Assembly (NCBI GenBank): GCA_017532155.1
Contig: JAFXJP010000036.1
Location: 1-39,848 of the forward strand
Origin: Clostridia bacterium
GTDB taxonomy: Bacteria; Bacillota; Clostridia; Christensenellales; Aristaeellaceae
Direction: 5' to 3'
DNA length: 39,848 nt
Shown here one piece after another: positions 15,511 through 23,571 of this stretch (its first letter is position 1; each line of letters begins with the position of its first letter). Position numbers and translations under genes: made by a program. The notes below the pieces were generated by a model. It did no database searches. It was not told the origin of the DNA and worked only from the letters and a program-made list of their open reading frames with translations.

Positions 15511-15687
15511 ATGAAAGACGAAAAGAATAAAACTTCCTGGCTGCCGCTGGGGATGTCGATGGGCCTGAGCATTGGCCTGGCCATCGGATCGCTCATGGGG
15601 CAAACGAGCATCGGCATGTGCATTGGCCTTGGGCTTGGCATGGCGATCGGCGGCGCGCTGGATCATACGAAAAAGGAGAAACCGTGA
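15511..15687 (+). CDS. Small glycine-rich hydrophobic peptide
   Basis: This 58-residue peptide has a charged N-terminus (MKDEKNKTSW), a core of about 38 residues rich in Gly, Met and Ile (GMSMGLSIGLAIG, then GMCIGLGLGMAIGGALD) and a basic tail. Gly at every fourth position suggests a glycine-zipper membrane hairpin. I do not recognise a named family. The ATG at 15511 has GAGAGG about 9 bases upstream; a slightly earlier in-frame start at 15487 overlaps the preceding gene. It is the last gene of the PadR cluster, and its stop codon lies in the loop of a terminator. Confidence 0.65.
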   Translation: MKDEKNKTSWLPLGMSMGLSIGLAIGSLMGQTSIGMCIGLGLGMAIGGALDHTKKEKP

Positions 15688-15702
15688 AGGTTTCTCCTTT
15701 TT
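15670..15702. terminator. Bidirectional terminator between convergent genes
   Basis: A 14-bp perfect stem (15670-15683 with 15689-15702, core AAGGAGAAACC/GGTTTCTCCTT) has A and T runs on both sides. It serves the PadR cluster (plus) and nfnB (minus). Confidence 0.9.
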
Positions 15703-15704
15703 GC

Positions 15705-17093
15705 TTATTTCTTTTGAATCATCTCATCAATCGCTGCGGCGGCGGTTTTGCCTGCGCCCATCGCGAGGATGACCGTGGCTGCGCCCGTTACAGCGTCGCC
15801 GCCGGCGTAAACGCCCTCGCGCGAGGTCTTGCCGGTTTCTTCCTCCACGATGATGCCGCCCCAGTGCTGGGTGTCAAGGCCGTCGGTGGTGTCGCGGATC
15901 AGGGGATTGGGCGAGGTGCCAAGCGCCATGATGACCGTATCCAGGGGGATCACTTCCTCCGCGCCTTCGATCGGCACGGGGCGGCGGCGACCCGAGGCGT
16001 CGGGCTCGCCCAGCTGCATTTTCTGGCAGCGGGCTGCGGCGACCCAGCCGTCTTCATCGCCGATGATCTCCAAAGGATTGGTCAGGAAGCGGAAAATAAT
16101 GCCCTCCTCCTTGGCGTGCTCAATTTCCTCCAAGCGCGCGGGGAGCTCGGCCTCCGTGCGACGGTAAATGATGGTCACCTCCGCGCCAAGGCGTCTGGCG
16201 CAGCGGGCCGCGTCCATGGCTACGTTGCCGCCGCCAACCACCGCCACATGCTTGCCCTTGCGGATGGGGGTGGTAGCGTCGGGCTGGTAGGCCTTCATCA
16301 GATTGGTGCGCGTGAGGAATTCATTGGCGGAGTACACGCCCTTGAGGTTTTCGCCGGGGATGTTCATGAATTTGGGCAGGCCCGCGCCCGAGCCGATGAA
16401 CACGGCCTCAAAGCCGTATTCCTGCATCAATTCGTCAATGGTGATCGTGCGGCCAATGATGACGTTGGTTTCAATCTTCACGCCCAGCGCCTTCAGCTGA
16501 TCGATTTCGCGCTGCACGATGGACTTTGGCAGACGGAATTCGGGAATGCCGTATACCAGCACGCCGCCCGCCAGATGCAGGGCTTCGAAGATGGTTACAT
16601 CGTAACCTTTGCGCGCGAAGTCACCGGCGCAGGTGAGGCCGGAGGGGCCGGAGCCGACCACGGCAACCTTGTGGCCGTTCATCTGGGGCTTGGCAGCGGA
16701 TACTTCGCTGTGCGCGTTGTGATAGTCGGCCACGAAGCGCTCCAGTCTACCGATGGCCACGCTTTCGCCCTTGACGCCGCGCACACACATTTTTTCGCAC
16801 TGGCTTTCCTGCGGGCATACGCGGCCGCACACGGCGGGCAGCGCGCTGCTTTCGGAGATGATCTGATATGCCGCTTCAAAGTCGCCCGTGGCAACCTTAG
16901 CGATAAATTCCGGGATGTGCACCTTGACCGGGCAGCCGGCGATGCAGGGCTTGTGCTTGCAATGAAGGCAGCGCTGCGCCTCGTCGATGGCCTGCTCCTT
17001 GGTGTAGCCCAGCGCAACTTCGCTGAAATTGCCGCTGCGGATCTGCGGATCCTGCACGGGCATGGGGTTGCGGTCCATACGCATGTTGGGCAT
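15705..17093 (-). CDS. nfnB: NfnB, large subunit of electron-bifurcating transhydrogenase
   Basis: This 462-residue flavoprotein is the NfnB/NfnL subunit, which pairs NADPH oxidation with ferredoxin and NAD reduction. The N-terminal region binds two [4Fe-4S] clusters (CLHCKHKPCIAGCPV from about residue 37, and CGRVCPQESQCEKMCVRG). Two Rossmann units follow: GSGPSGLTCAGDFARKGYDVTIFE (FAD) and VVGGGNVAMDAARCARRLGAEV (NADPH). The C-terminus has the flavin site GVYAGGDAVTGAATVILAMGAGK. Alone it resembles the glutamate synthase small subunit (GltA annotation), but the nfnA gene directly upstream in the same operon, with no GOGAT large subunit, identifies it. Its ATG is 1 base after the nfnA stop region, using a GGGAGG inside the nfnA end. 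Confidence 0.93.
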   Translation of the reverse strand: MPNMRMDRNPMPVQDPQIRSGNFSEVALGYTKEQAIDEAQRCLHCKHKPCIAGCPVKVHIPEFIAKVATGDFEAAYQIISESSALPAVCGRVCPQESQCEKMCVRGVKGESVAIGRLERFVADYHNAHSEVSAAKPQMNGHKVAVVGSGPSGLTCAGDFARKGYDVTIFEALHLAGGVLVYGIPEFRLPKSIVQREIDQLKALGVKIETNVIIGRTITIDELMQEYGFEAVFIGSGAGLPKFMNIPGENLKGVYSANEFLTRTNLMKAYQPDATTPIRKGKHVAVVGGGNVAMDAARCARRLGAEVTIIYRRTEAELPARLEEIEHAKEEGIIFRFLTNPLEIIGDEDGWVAAARCQKMQLGEPDASGRRRPVPIEGAEEVIPLDTVIMALGTSPNPLIRDTTDGLDTQHWGGIIVEEETGKTSREGVYAGGDAVTGAATVILAMGAGKTAAAAIDEMIQKK

Positions 17094-17094
17094 A

Positions 17095-17934
17095 TCACTT
17101 TACCTCCCGGAACAGATTGCAGGTTTCTTCATAGGCGTGGCGCTCAAATTCGCGGTACTGGCCGTTGCGCGCCATGGCCTCGTCAAAGTCAATCAGATGA
17201 CCGTCAAACTCCGGGCCGTCCACGCAGGCAAATTTCACCTGCCCGCCGACCGTCAGGCGGCAGCCGCCGCACATGCCCGTGCCGTCGATCATCACAGGGT
17301 TCATGCTGGCGATGGTCTTGACGCCGTATTCCTTGGTCAGTGCGCACACGGCCTTCATCATGGGCAGCGGGCCGATGACGATCACTTCGTCGTATGTTTC
17401 GCCGCCTGCAAGCAGCTTTTTCAGCGCATCCGTCACAAAGCCCTTGTCGCCGTAGGTGCCGTCATCGCTCATGCGGATTAGGCGCGTGGAGTGCGCGGAG
17501 AAGGCTTCGTCAAGGATGGCCAACTCCTTATTTCTGAAGCCGATGATCACATCGGTATGCGCGCCGAGGGCATGCAGCTTTTTGGCCACGGGATAGGCAA
17601 TGGCGCAGCCCACGCCGCCGCCGATCACGCAGACCTTTTTGAGGCCGTCAGTTTGCGTCATGCGGCCGAGCGGTCCTGCGAAATCCTGCAGATAATCGCC
17701 CGGCATCAGGTGATTGAGCTTTTCGGTCGTTGCGCCGACCACCTGGAAAATGATCGTTACCGAGCCTTCCTCGCGGTCAAAGTCCGCGACCGTCAGAGGG
17801 ATGCGCTCGCTGTTTTCGTCGGTACGCAGAATAATAAACTGCCCGGGCTCGCATTTGCGCGCTACCAGCGGCGCATCGATCCTCAGCAGCGTAATGTTTT
17901 TGCACAGTTCCTGTCTTGCAAGGATTTTGTTCAT
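17095..17934 (-). CDS. nfnA: NfnA, small subunit of electron-bifurcating transhydrogenase
   Basis: This 279-residue protein is related to the dihydroorotate dehydrogenase electron-transfer subunit. It has an N-terminal flavin beta-barrel (ending RIPLTVADFD), an NAD-binding segment (KKVCVIGGGVGCAIAYPVAKKL) and a C-terminal [2Fe-2S] site (GTGMCGGCRLTVGGQVKFACVDGPEFDGH). In the NfnAB complex it handles NAD(H) and holds the bifurcation partner flavin. The ATG at 17934 follows GGGAGG by 6 bases; upstream codons of the frame run into the promoter. It forms a two-gene operon with nfnB, under a promoter at 17971-17999. The complex links NADPH, NADH and ferredoxin pools in anaerobes. Confidence 0.93.
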   Translation of the reverse strand: MNKILARQELCKNITLLRIDAPLVARKCEPGQFIILRTDENSERIPLTVADFDREEGSVTIIFQVVGATTEKLNHLMPGDYLQDFAGPLGRMTQTDGLKKVCVIGGGVGCAIAYPVAKKLHALGAHTDVIIGFRNKELAILDEAFSAHSTRLIRMSDDGTYGDKGFVTDALKKLLAGGETYDEVIVIGPLPMMKAVCALTKEYGVKTIASMNPVMIDGTGMCGGCRLTVGGQVKFACVDGPEFDGHLIDFDEAMARNGQYREFERHAYEETCNLFREVK

Positions 17935-17970
17935 GGTTTGCCTCCCTGAAAATGGATCACGTATTTTATT

Positions 17971-17999
17971 ATTATATACTATAGGGAAGCTTTCGTCAG
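17971..17999 (-). promoter_or_regulatory. Promoter of nfnAB
   Basis: On the minus strand CTGACG (17994-17999), 17 bases and TATAAT (17971-17976) lie about 37 bases upstream of the start codon. Confidence 0.7.
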
Positions 18000-18045
18000 C
18001 CCTCAAATATGTTTTGGATTCGTACTTTTTGTTACAATTGCTTGC

Positions 18046-18074
18046 TTGACAGGGCAAAAATGCTTGGGTATCAT
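18046..18074 (+). promoter_or_regulatory. Promoter of the secreted protein gene
   Basis: TTGACA (18046-18051), 17 bases and TATCAT (18069-18074) precede the GGAGG at 18099. Confidence 0.65.
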
Positions 18075-18111
18075 AATGAATACAAAAGAAAACAAAACGG
18101 AGGAAAAAACA

Positions 18112-19263
18112 ATGAGGTTTTTGCGGGTGCTTATGCTTGCAGCGCTGCTTTTTCTGATGTTGTTGTGTGCACAGGCGGAAAATGCATGGCAGCTGCCGGC
18201 AGAGATTGAAATAGAAATTGACCGGGAATACGGCGTGATTGACGCGCTGGAAGGCTATGTTGAGCTATTGAATACGCCGGAGGGCGACTTTGCCTTCGTT
18301 CTGTTTGTCAACGATGACATTCGTATTCTCAATGCCTTTGAAAAGAAAAACGGCGCGTGGGAGCAGTGGCTTAATTCCTCTGCCGCTGTGCCGCAAGGGG
18401 AAGCGCCGGCGCGGCTTTACACCTATGAAAAAGGCACGGGATATAACTATAATTGGGATTATAAGCAGGAAAAAAACTTTGTTTCCGACGGCTTGCATAT
18501 CGGCATCAGCACGGATAACGGCGACACTTCCCAGGAAGGGATCGAGTTTGTCTGGCGGGACGGCGGCTTTCGACTGTTTGGATATCACTATAATACCGGC
18601 AGCTTTGTCGATCTGGTGGACGGGGAATTGGTTTTCTGGAATATCAGCAACGGCGACGAGCGCTTTGTAAAGGCAACAATTGAAACGGATATCCGTCTGG
18701 TGGCCTTTTATGATCTGCCGCGCGACCCTGCGCAGGTTGTGCAGGACGCCTCCCGGGAACCGGTGATCAGCGAGGTGAAATATCTCAATCGCGCATTCAA
18801 ATTGTCGCCGCAGGATGTGAAGGTAAAAAAGAATCAGCGCTGCGAGGTGTTTATGGGCCCGGGCAAAAGCTACGGGCGCGCGGGCGGCGGCAAGGCGCTT
18901 GTCAGCACCAACGACTGGATTCAGGTATTTGCCCGGCATGACGGCTGGCTGCTGATTCAGTATGGCATCAATGATACGCGCTACCGCATCGGCTGGATTC
19001 GGGAGGAGGCGCTCATTTCCGGCCAGGAAGTGCCTGCGCTGCCCATGCAAATCTATGATACCGGCACGCTGCTGGAGGATGCGGAATTGACAGATGATCC
19101 GCTCAGCAGCAAAGCAAAGGTGCTTACAGTGAAAGAAGGCACCAAGGTGGATATCATGGCGCAATTGGACGACGCCTGGCTGTATGTGCAATTCATGCAG
19201 AATGGTAAAACCTATTACGGCTTTTTGCCTGTCAGCGTGATGCGCTATGACAGCAACGGCTGA
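18112..19263 (+). CDS. Secreted protein with SH3-like repeats
   Basis: This 383-residue protein starts with a Sec signal peptide (MRFLRVLMLAALLFLMLLCAQA, cleavage after AQA near residue 22). The middle region (about 25-220) is acidic and unlike any family I know. The C-terminal part holds two SH3b-type modules: about 230-300 (CEVFMGPGKSYGR, then WIQVFARHDGWLLIQYG and GWIREEAL) and about 315-380 (KVLTVKEGTKVDIMAQLDDAWLYVQF, then YYGFLPVSVM). SH3b domains often bind cell-wall peptides, so a surface or extracellular role is likely. The ATG at 18112 follows GGAGG by 8 bases; an earlier in-frame ATG (18076) would place charged residues before the signal peptide. It is monocistronic. Confidence 0.82.
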   Translation: MRFLRVLMLAALLFLMLLCAQAENAWQLPAEIEIEIDREYGVIDALEGYVELLNTPEGDFAFVLFVNDDIRILNAFEKKNGAWEQWLNSSAAVPQGEAPARLYTYEKGTGYNYNWDYKQEKNFVSDGLHIGISTDNGDTSQEGIEFVWRDGGFRLFGYHYNTGSFVDLVDGELVFWNISNGDERFVKATIETDIRLVAFYDLPRDPAQVVQDASREPVISEVKYLNRAFKLSPQDVKVKKNQRCEVFMGPGKSYGRAGGGKALVSTNDWIQVFARHDGWLLIQYGINDTRYRIGWIREEALISGQEVPALPMQIYDTGTLLEDAELTDDPLSSKAKVLTVKEGTKVDIMAQLDDAWLYVQFMQNGKTYYGFLPVSVMRYDSNG

Positions 19264-19268
19264 AGAAA

Positions 19269-19303
19269 AGCGGCTGAACAGCAATTGTTCAGCCGCTATT
19301 TTT
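19269..19303. terminator. Bidirectional terminator
   Basis: AGCGGCTGAACA and TGTTCAGCCGCT form a 12-bp stem with a 5-base loop, followed by ATTTTT. It lies between the secreted-protein gene (plus) and the NTPase gene (minus). Confidence 0.9.
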
Positions 19304-19811
19304 ATGCGTTCAGATATCGGATGATTTCATCGGGAATGCTGTCGCGGTTATCAAGCGTAACGGTGATCAGCTTTACTTTGGGATGATTGCGGATCTGGTC
19401 GACCCAGCCCTGGGCATTGAGACGCACAACGCCCAGCACAGGGATATCTCCGTCCAGGCAATGCAGAATCTCCTGCTGAAAAAGATGCGCATCCCGCTCA
19501 AACCGGCTGCATTCGTCCATGAGAATCAGTCCTTCCGTGTGACGCTGCGCCTCCTGCAAAAGCGCGCAGCCGATTGCATTGAAGCGTTCGGTCAGAGGCT
19601 GCGGACGGCCGTCCATAAACTGCGCAACGATCTGAGATGGAGCGGGGGAGAGGCTGCCGTCTGCCGGCAGCATATACAGCGCTTTGTTATCGCTGCCGCG
19701 GTCGGTAAAAAGGGTTTTAAAGCCATAAACAGGGCGGCTGAGGCGGGCGATCACGCGACTGATTGCGTAGCTTTTGCCGCACTGCAATTCGCCGGTTAAG
19801 AATACGTGCAT
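19302..19811 (-). CDS. THEP1-like nucleoside-triphosphatase
   Basis: This 169-residue P-loop protein fits the THEP1/NTPase family. MHVFLTGELQCGKSYAISRVI holds Walker A (GELQCGKS), and LILMDECSRFERDA holds Walker B with the acidic pair DE expected in this family. A C-terminal VVRLNAQGWVDQIRNHPKVKLITV segment matches the family pattern for a strand and Asn/His-rich loop. The biological role of the family is poorly defined; it hydrolyses NTPs in vitro. The ATG follows GGGAGGAAACGCTC. It is divergent from the ydhYVW operon and shares its upstream region. A link to metal-cofactor handling for the AOR enzyme is possible but not shown by the sequence. Confidence 0.8.
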   Translation of the reverse strand: MHVFLTGELQCGKSYAISRVIARLSRPVYGFKTLFTDRGSDNKALYMLPADGSLSPAPSQIVAQFMDGRPQPLTERFNAIGCALLQEAQRHTEGLILMDECSRFERDAHLFQQEILHCLDGDIPVLGVVRLNAQGWVDQIRNHPKVKLITVTLDNRDSIPDEIIRYLNA

Positions 19812-19843
19812 GAGCGTTTCCTCCCATCATTCAGGGTGCATGT

Positions 19844-19872
19844 AGTATACGGTATAAAAGTCTCCCTGTCAA
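19844..19872 (-). promoter_or_regulatory. Promoter of the NTPase gene
   Basis: On the minus strand TTGACA (19867-19872), 17 bases and TATACT (19844-19849) form a near-perfect promoter. Confidence 0.85.
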
Positions 19873-19947
19873 TGCTGGAATTACATGGAAATAATGTTAA
19901 GAAAATAAAAACTTTCAAATTGAAACAAAAAATACGATATAAAAGTA

Positions 19948-19977
19948 TTGATTTTGCAACACTGATTGTGATATATT
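19948..19977 (+). promoter_or_regulatory. Promoter of the ydhYVW-like operon
   Basis: TTGATT (19948-19953), 18 bases and TATATT (19972-19977) place the transcript start near 19984, at the first helix of the structured leader. Confidence 0.6.
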
Positions 19978-19980
19978 ATA

Positions 19981-20125
19981 TACAAGCAAGACTTCGAGTC
20001 CGCTTGACCCCCGTGGCCTGACGGACCATTCGGTGCGAAGAGCGATCTGCGCGCCTGCCATTTTGCAAAGAAGCCTGCCGGAAGCCGCATTCCAAAAGAA
20101 TGTGGTCCGGCAGTGTTTGCTTGTA
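19981..20125 (+). promoter_or_regulatory. Structured 5' leader, riboswitch candidate
   Basis: About 145 bases of leader fold into a closed multi-helix RNA. A perfect 9-bp closing helix pairs TACAAGCAA (19981-19989) with TTGCTTGTA (20117-20125). Inside are CTTCG (19992-19996) with CGAAG (20036-20040), GTCCG (19998-20002) with CGGAC (20022-20026), and a long hairpin of CTGCCGG (20075-20081) with CCGGCAG (20107-20113) and inner CCGCATTC with GAATGTGG. The alternative pairing GGTGCG (20032-20037) with CGCGCC (20050-20055) excludes the CTTCG/CGAAG helix, which would allow switching. The ribosome site AAGGAGG follows at about 20145, flanked by AACAA and TTGTT. A molybdenum/tungsten-cofactor riboswitch would fit the AOR gene, but I cannot confirm the motif by eye. 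Confidence 0.55.
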
Positions 20126-20158
20126 ACCACGAACCCAATTTAACAAGGAGGTTTTGTT

Positions 20159-20818
20159 ATGTCTGAAAACAAGAAGACGCTGCTGAGCCGCGAGTATACC
20201 CGTCGTCAGTTCCTGAAGCTGACCGGTAAGGGCTTTGCCGGCGTCGCGCTCTCCAGCAGCATGCTGTCCCTGCTCGGCTGCACCCAGGCTCAGGCCGAGG
20301 CTGGTCTGGTCAATGTGATCGCCACCCCCGACTATGTGCTCGTTGCCAACGCTGCCAAGTGCACCGGCTGCCAGCGCTGCGAAATCAACTGCACCCTGGC
20401 CAACGACGGCGACTGCCATCCTTACATGGCTCGTATCCATGCCCGTGAGAACCTGAACTTCGACAAGGCTTCCACCGGCGTTAACGGCGTTTCCGAAGAT
20501 CCGCATCATGGCGCCGGCATGTTCGGCACCTGGAGCTGCGCTCCCGAAACCTGCCATCAGTGCGCGGATCCCGCCTGCATGAACGCTTGCCCCATGAAGG
20601 CTATCTACGTTGAAGAAGGCACCGGCGTTCGCAAGATCGACGAATCCAAGTGCGTTGGCTGCGGCGCTTGCGTTGCTGCCTGCCCCTGGCATATGCCCCG
20701 CATCGACGTTGATACCAAGAAGTCTACCAAGTGCATCAGCTGCGGCGCCTGCGTTGCCGGCTGCCCCACCAGCGCTCTGAAGATGGTCACTTGGGAAGAA
20801 ATCGCGGCTGCTCTGTAA
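20159..20818 (+). CDS. ydhY: YdhY-like polyferredoxin with Tat signal and lipobox
   Basis: This 219-residue electron carrier has a twin-arginine signal (TRRQFLKLTGKGF, Arg15-Arg16), a hydrophobic stretch and then LSLLGC, with Cys41 a plausible lipid-anchored residue. Sixteen cysteines form four [4Fe-4S] motifs: CTGCQRCEINC (from 68), CHQCADPACMNACP, CVGCGACVAACP and CISCGACVAGCP. The SGKG/TGKG-F/L-AG...LSLLGC start and cluster layout match E. coli YdhY as I recall it, except that YdhY lacks the second arginine in that place. It starts an operon with the AOR-family gene and a YdhW-sized gene. The ATG follows AAGGAGG. It likely passes electrons between the AOR subunit and an unknown membrane partner on the outer side of the membrane (inference). 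Confidence 0.9.
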   Translation: MSENKKTLLSREYTRRQFLKLTGKGFAGVALSSSMLSLLGCTQAQAEAGLVNVIATPDYVLVANAAKCTGCQRCEINCTLANDGDCHPYMARIHARENLNFDKASTGVNGVSEDPHHGAGMFGTWSCAPETCHQCADPACMNACPMKAIYVEEGTGVRKIDESKCVGCGACVAACPWHMPRIDVDTKKSTKCISCGACVAGCPTSALKMVTWEEIAAAL

Positions 20819-20848
20819 GCTGCTCATTAAAATAGGAGGTGTTCCATT

Positions 20849-22951
20849 ATGTACGGATGGACTGGTAAACTGCTTCGCGTTAACCTGACCACTAAGGCTT
20901 GCACTGTGGAAAGCAGTGAAAAGTATTTCAAGTATATCGGCGGTAAGGGCATGGCCAACCGCATCATGTATGATGAAGTTCCCGCCGGCACCGATCCCGT
21001 TGCTGTTGAGAACAAGATCGTTTTCGCTATCGGCCCCAACACCGGCTCCAACGCTCCCTGCTCCGGTCGTACCGATATCGCGACCCTGTCCTGCTTCACT
21101 GAGAACAACGCTATCGTTGATGCTCACATGGGCGGCGACACTGCTGTGATGATGAAGGGCTGCGGCTTCGACGCTGTGATCATCGAAGGCGCTTCCGAAA
21201 CCCCCTGCTACATCTATGTTACCGATAACGCTGCGGAAGTTCGCGACGCTTCCCATATCTGGGGCAAGGGCAACCGCGAGACCACCGCTCTGATCACCAA
21301 GGAAACCACCGCCGGTGTTAACGTTGTTTCTATCGGCCCCGCCGGTGAAAACCTGGTCAACCTGTCCTGCGTCATCACCGGTATCGCTCACTGCGGCGGC
21401 GCCGGTCTTGGTAAGATCTTCGGCTCCAAGAAGTGCAAGGCCATCGCGTTCTACGGCACGCAGGGCATGCAGGTTGCCGATCCCAAGAAGGTTATGGAAC
21501 TGAATGACTACGTCATGAAGGACCTGATCGGCTCCAACAACAACCACGTTATCCCCACCGTTATGCAGTCCTGGTCTGAATACAGCAACAAGTCCTCCCG
21601 TTGGACCGGTCATCCCGGCCTGACCTGGGGTGCTGCTGAAGGCGGCCCCATCGATACCGGTGAATCCGCTCCTGGTCAGCCCACTCTGGTTGGCTATCGC
21701 TGCCAGAAGGCCTATAAGGACCATGGCGCTGTGGCCGAACAGTACACCGTGAAGATGACCGGCTGCGCTACCTGCCCCATCCGCTGCTACGGCTCCGTTT
21801 ACATTCCTCAGATGGAAAAGACCTGGGGCGTTGTCGGCGCTCATGCCAACACCTGCCTGGGCAACCGTGGTTCCTCCATCGGCACCACCTTCATCAAGAA
21901 TGTCAAGGACGTTGAGACCGAGGGCGACGGCGCTCTGATGCTGAGCATCTACGCTGCCATTAAGTCTGACGATCTGGGCCTGTGGGACAACTACGGCGAA
22001 CTGGCCGCCACCCTGGGCTACGTCATGGCCGACGATCACAAGATCCTCAAGCAGATCCTGACCGAGGAAGAGTACAACGCTCTGCCTTGGGATCGCGCCA
22101 ACAACGGCGACGTCAACGCGCTGGATGATTTCTATGCTGCGCTGATCAACCCCAACCACAACATGTATAAGCTCACTCAGGGCGCGTACTATGTTGCCAA
22201 GACCTTCCCCGAGCTGATGGGCGACGCCTACCTGAACTCCAAGGCTCTGGGCCTGTGGGGCGTCATGGGCGGCAAGAAGCATCACTCCTCTGAGACCGCT
22301 GCTCAGGTTGGCCTGCTGACCAACGTGCTGTACAACCGCGACGGTATGTGCCATACCATCGTGAACATCACCGGTTCCGGTCTGCCCTATGAAATCCAGC
22401 GCAACATCATCGAAGACATCTTCGGCGAAGGCGCTCTGGATAAGCCCAGCAACTACACCAAGATGAACGAGAGCAAGGCGAAGTTCGCCAAGTTCGGCGT
22501 AATGCGTCAGGTGCTGCATGACAGCTTCACCCTGTGCAACTGGGTATGGCCCATGACCTTCTCTCCCCGCAAGGAACGCGGCTATCGCGGCGACCTGAGC
22601 GTGGAAGCTCAGTACATGGCTGCCATCACCGGCGAAGACTGGACCGAGGAATCCCTCGACCACGCCGTGGAACGCGACATCCAGCTGCATCGTGCCATGA
22701 CCATCATGGCCTACAAGACCACCGACATGCGCAACACGCATGACGTTGTCGCTGAGTGGGTTTACAATGATGAAAAGGCCTACACCGAAGGCAACACCTA
22801 CCTGAGCCGTGCTGACTGGCAGGATGCCCTGACCATGTTCTACAACCAGTTCGGCTGGAACGAGAATGGCGCTCCCACCCGCGCTACCCTCGAAAAGTTC
22901 GATCTGAAGGACGTCGCTGACGACCTCGAAGCGCTCGGCCTGCTCGGTTAA
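20849..22951 (+). CDS. ydhV: YdhV-like aldehyde:ferredoxin oxidoreductase family protein
   Basis: This 700-residue protein has the AOR fold order: YGWTGKLLRVNLTTK at the start, GGKGMANRI, and a pterin-binding SIGPAGENLVNLSCV region. The cluster motif CATCPIRC gives Cys306, Cys309 and Cys313, and a distant fourth Cys563 lies in LCNWVWP. Family members bind a bis-pterin tungsten (or molybdenum) centre and one [4Fe-4S] cluster. The 700-residue length equals E. coli YdhV, and the gene order ferredoxin, AOR and a third small gene is the same as ydhY-ydhV-ydhW. The substrate is unknown. It has no signal peptide of its own, so if it works outside it must travel with the Tat-tagged ferredoxin. The ATG follows AGGAGG; the stop overlaps the next start (TAATG). 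Confidence 0.93.
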   Translation: MYGWTGKLLRVNLTTKACTVESSEKYFKYIGGKGMANRIMYDEVPAGTDPVAVENKIVFAIGPNTGSNAPCSGRTDIATLSCFTENNAIVDAHMGGDTAVMMKGCGFDAVIIEGASETPCYIYVTDNAAEVRDASHIWGKGNRETTALITKETTAGVNVVSIGPAGENLVNLSCVITGIAHCGGAGLGKIFGSKKCKAIAFYGTQGMQVADPKKVMELNDYVMKDLIGSNNNHVIPTVMQSWSEYSNKSSRWTGHPGLTWGAAEGGPIDTGESAPGQPTLVGYRCQKAYKDHGAVAEQYTVKMTGCATCPIRCYGSVYIPQMEKTWGVVGAHANTCLGNRGSSIGTTFIKNVKDVETEGDGALMLSIYAAIKSDDLGLWDNYGELAATLGYVMADDHKILKQILTEEEYNALPWDRANNGDVNALDDFYAALINPNHNMYKLTQGAYYVAKTFPELMGDAYLNSKALGLWGVMGGKKHHSSETAAQVGLLTNVLYNRDGMCHTIVNITGSGLPYEIQRNIIEDIFGEGALDKPSNYTKMNESKAKFAKFGVMRQVLHDSFTLCNWVWPMTFSPRKERGYRGDLSVEAQYMAAITGEDWTEESLDHAVERDIQLHRAMTIMAYKTTDMRNTHDVVAEWVYNDEKAYTEGNTYLSRADWQDALTMFYNQFGWNENGAPTRATLEKFDLKDVADDLEALGLLG

Positions 22952-23517
22952 TGAGCGAAATCGAAAATAAAAAAAGCGGCGCGCAGGTACTCTATGAGTG
23001 CCTGCGCGCTCGCACAGAGCAGAGTAAAACAACCAGCAAAAAGTTCCTGACGATGCAGACGCCTGAAGGCCTGGAGAAGGAAGAGTTGAGCGCCCTTCTT
23101 TCTGTTATCGGCACGGAGGAAGCGCCGGAGGAACTGAAGGACATTACCTGCTTTAAGGGACGCAAGGATACCTATTATTACGATCAGACGATCATGACCT
23201 GGCAGTATGCAGAGCTTGATGCGATGATCTCTGAAAAGGATCTGCTGCATACCATTGCTACGGTTACTCGTTCTGACTGTCAATTGTATCCGCGTCCCAC
23301 GCAGTTCAGCAAGCTGAAGGATATGCCCTTCTGGATGACGGAGGATGAGCTTCTGGGCGCGGCTGCGCGCATGAAGTTTGAGCCCGAATACCAGGACATC
23401 GGTGTTGTCACGGCTTCTAACGGCGCCAAGGGTTTCTATTCCACCAAATATATGTCTGAGGTCTATGCGCAGGCATTGATCGAAGTGATAGAGGTGGAAG
23501 AGGATCTCTATCCCTGA
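22951..23517 (+). CDS. Third gene of the ydhYVW-like operon (YdhW position)
   Basis: This 188-residue soluble, acidic protein shares no motif I can assign. Notable stretches are TYYYDQTIMTWQYAELDAMI, SDCQLYPRPTQFSKLKDMPFWM and a C-terminal EVYAQALIEVIEVEEDLYP. By position and size it corresponds to E. coli YdhW (about 215 residues), itself of unknown function; the match rests on gene order, not on a recognised domain. A role as a dedicated chaperone or insertion factor for the AOR enzyme before Tat export, like TorD or DmsD, would make sense (inference). Its ATG overlaps the AOR stop by 1 base, implying translational coupling. A 127-base gap with a new promoter separates it from the tat genes. 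Confidence 0.7.
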   Translation: MSEIENKKSGAQVLYECLRARTEQSKTTSKKFLTMQTPEGLEKEELSALLSVIGTEEAPEELKDITCFKGRKDTYYYDQTIMTWQYAELDAMISEKDLLHTIATVTRSDCQLYPRPTQFSKLKDMPFWMTEDELLGAAARMKFEPEYQDIGVVTASNGAKGFYSTKYMSEVYAQALIEVIEVEEDLYP

Positions 23518-23571
23518 TTGCGTGCTATGCCGACCGCAGGGTGGATATTTTTTCTGCCGGCGATCGGCATA

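Noticed and set aside
15705-17093. Annotation as glutamate synthase small subunit
   Set aside because: No glutamate synthase large subunit is present, and the nfnA gene is directly upstream in the same operon.
19976-23032. Long minus-strand frame (about 1000 codons) opposite ydhY and ydhV
   Set aside because: Same reason: a shadow of codon bias opposite two genes with clear cofactor motifs.
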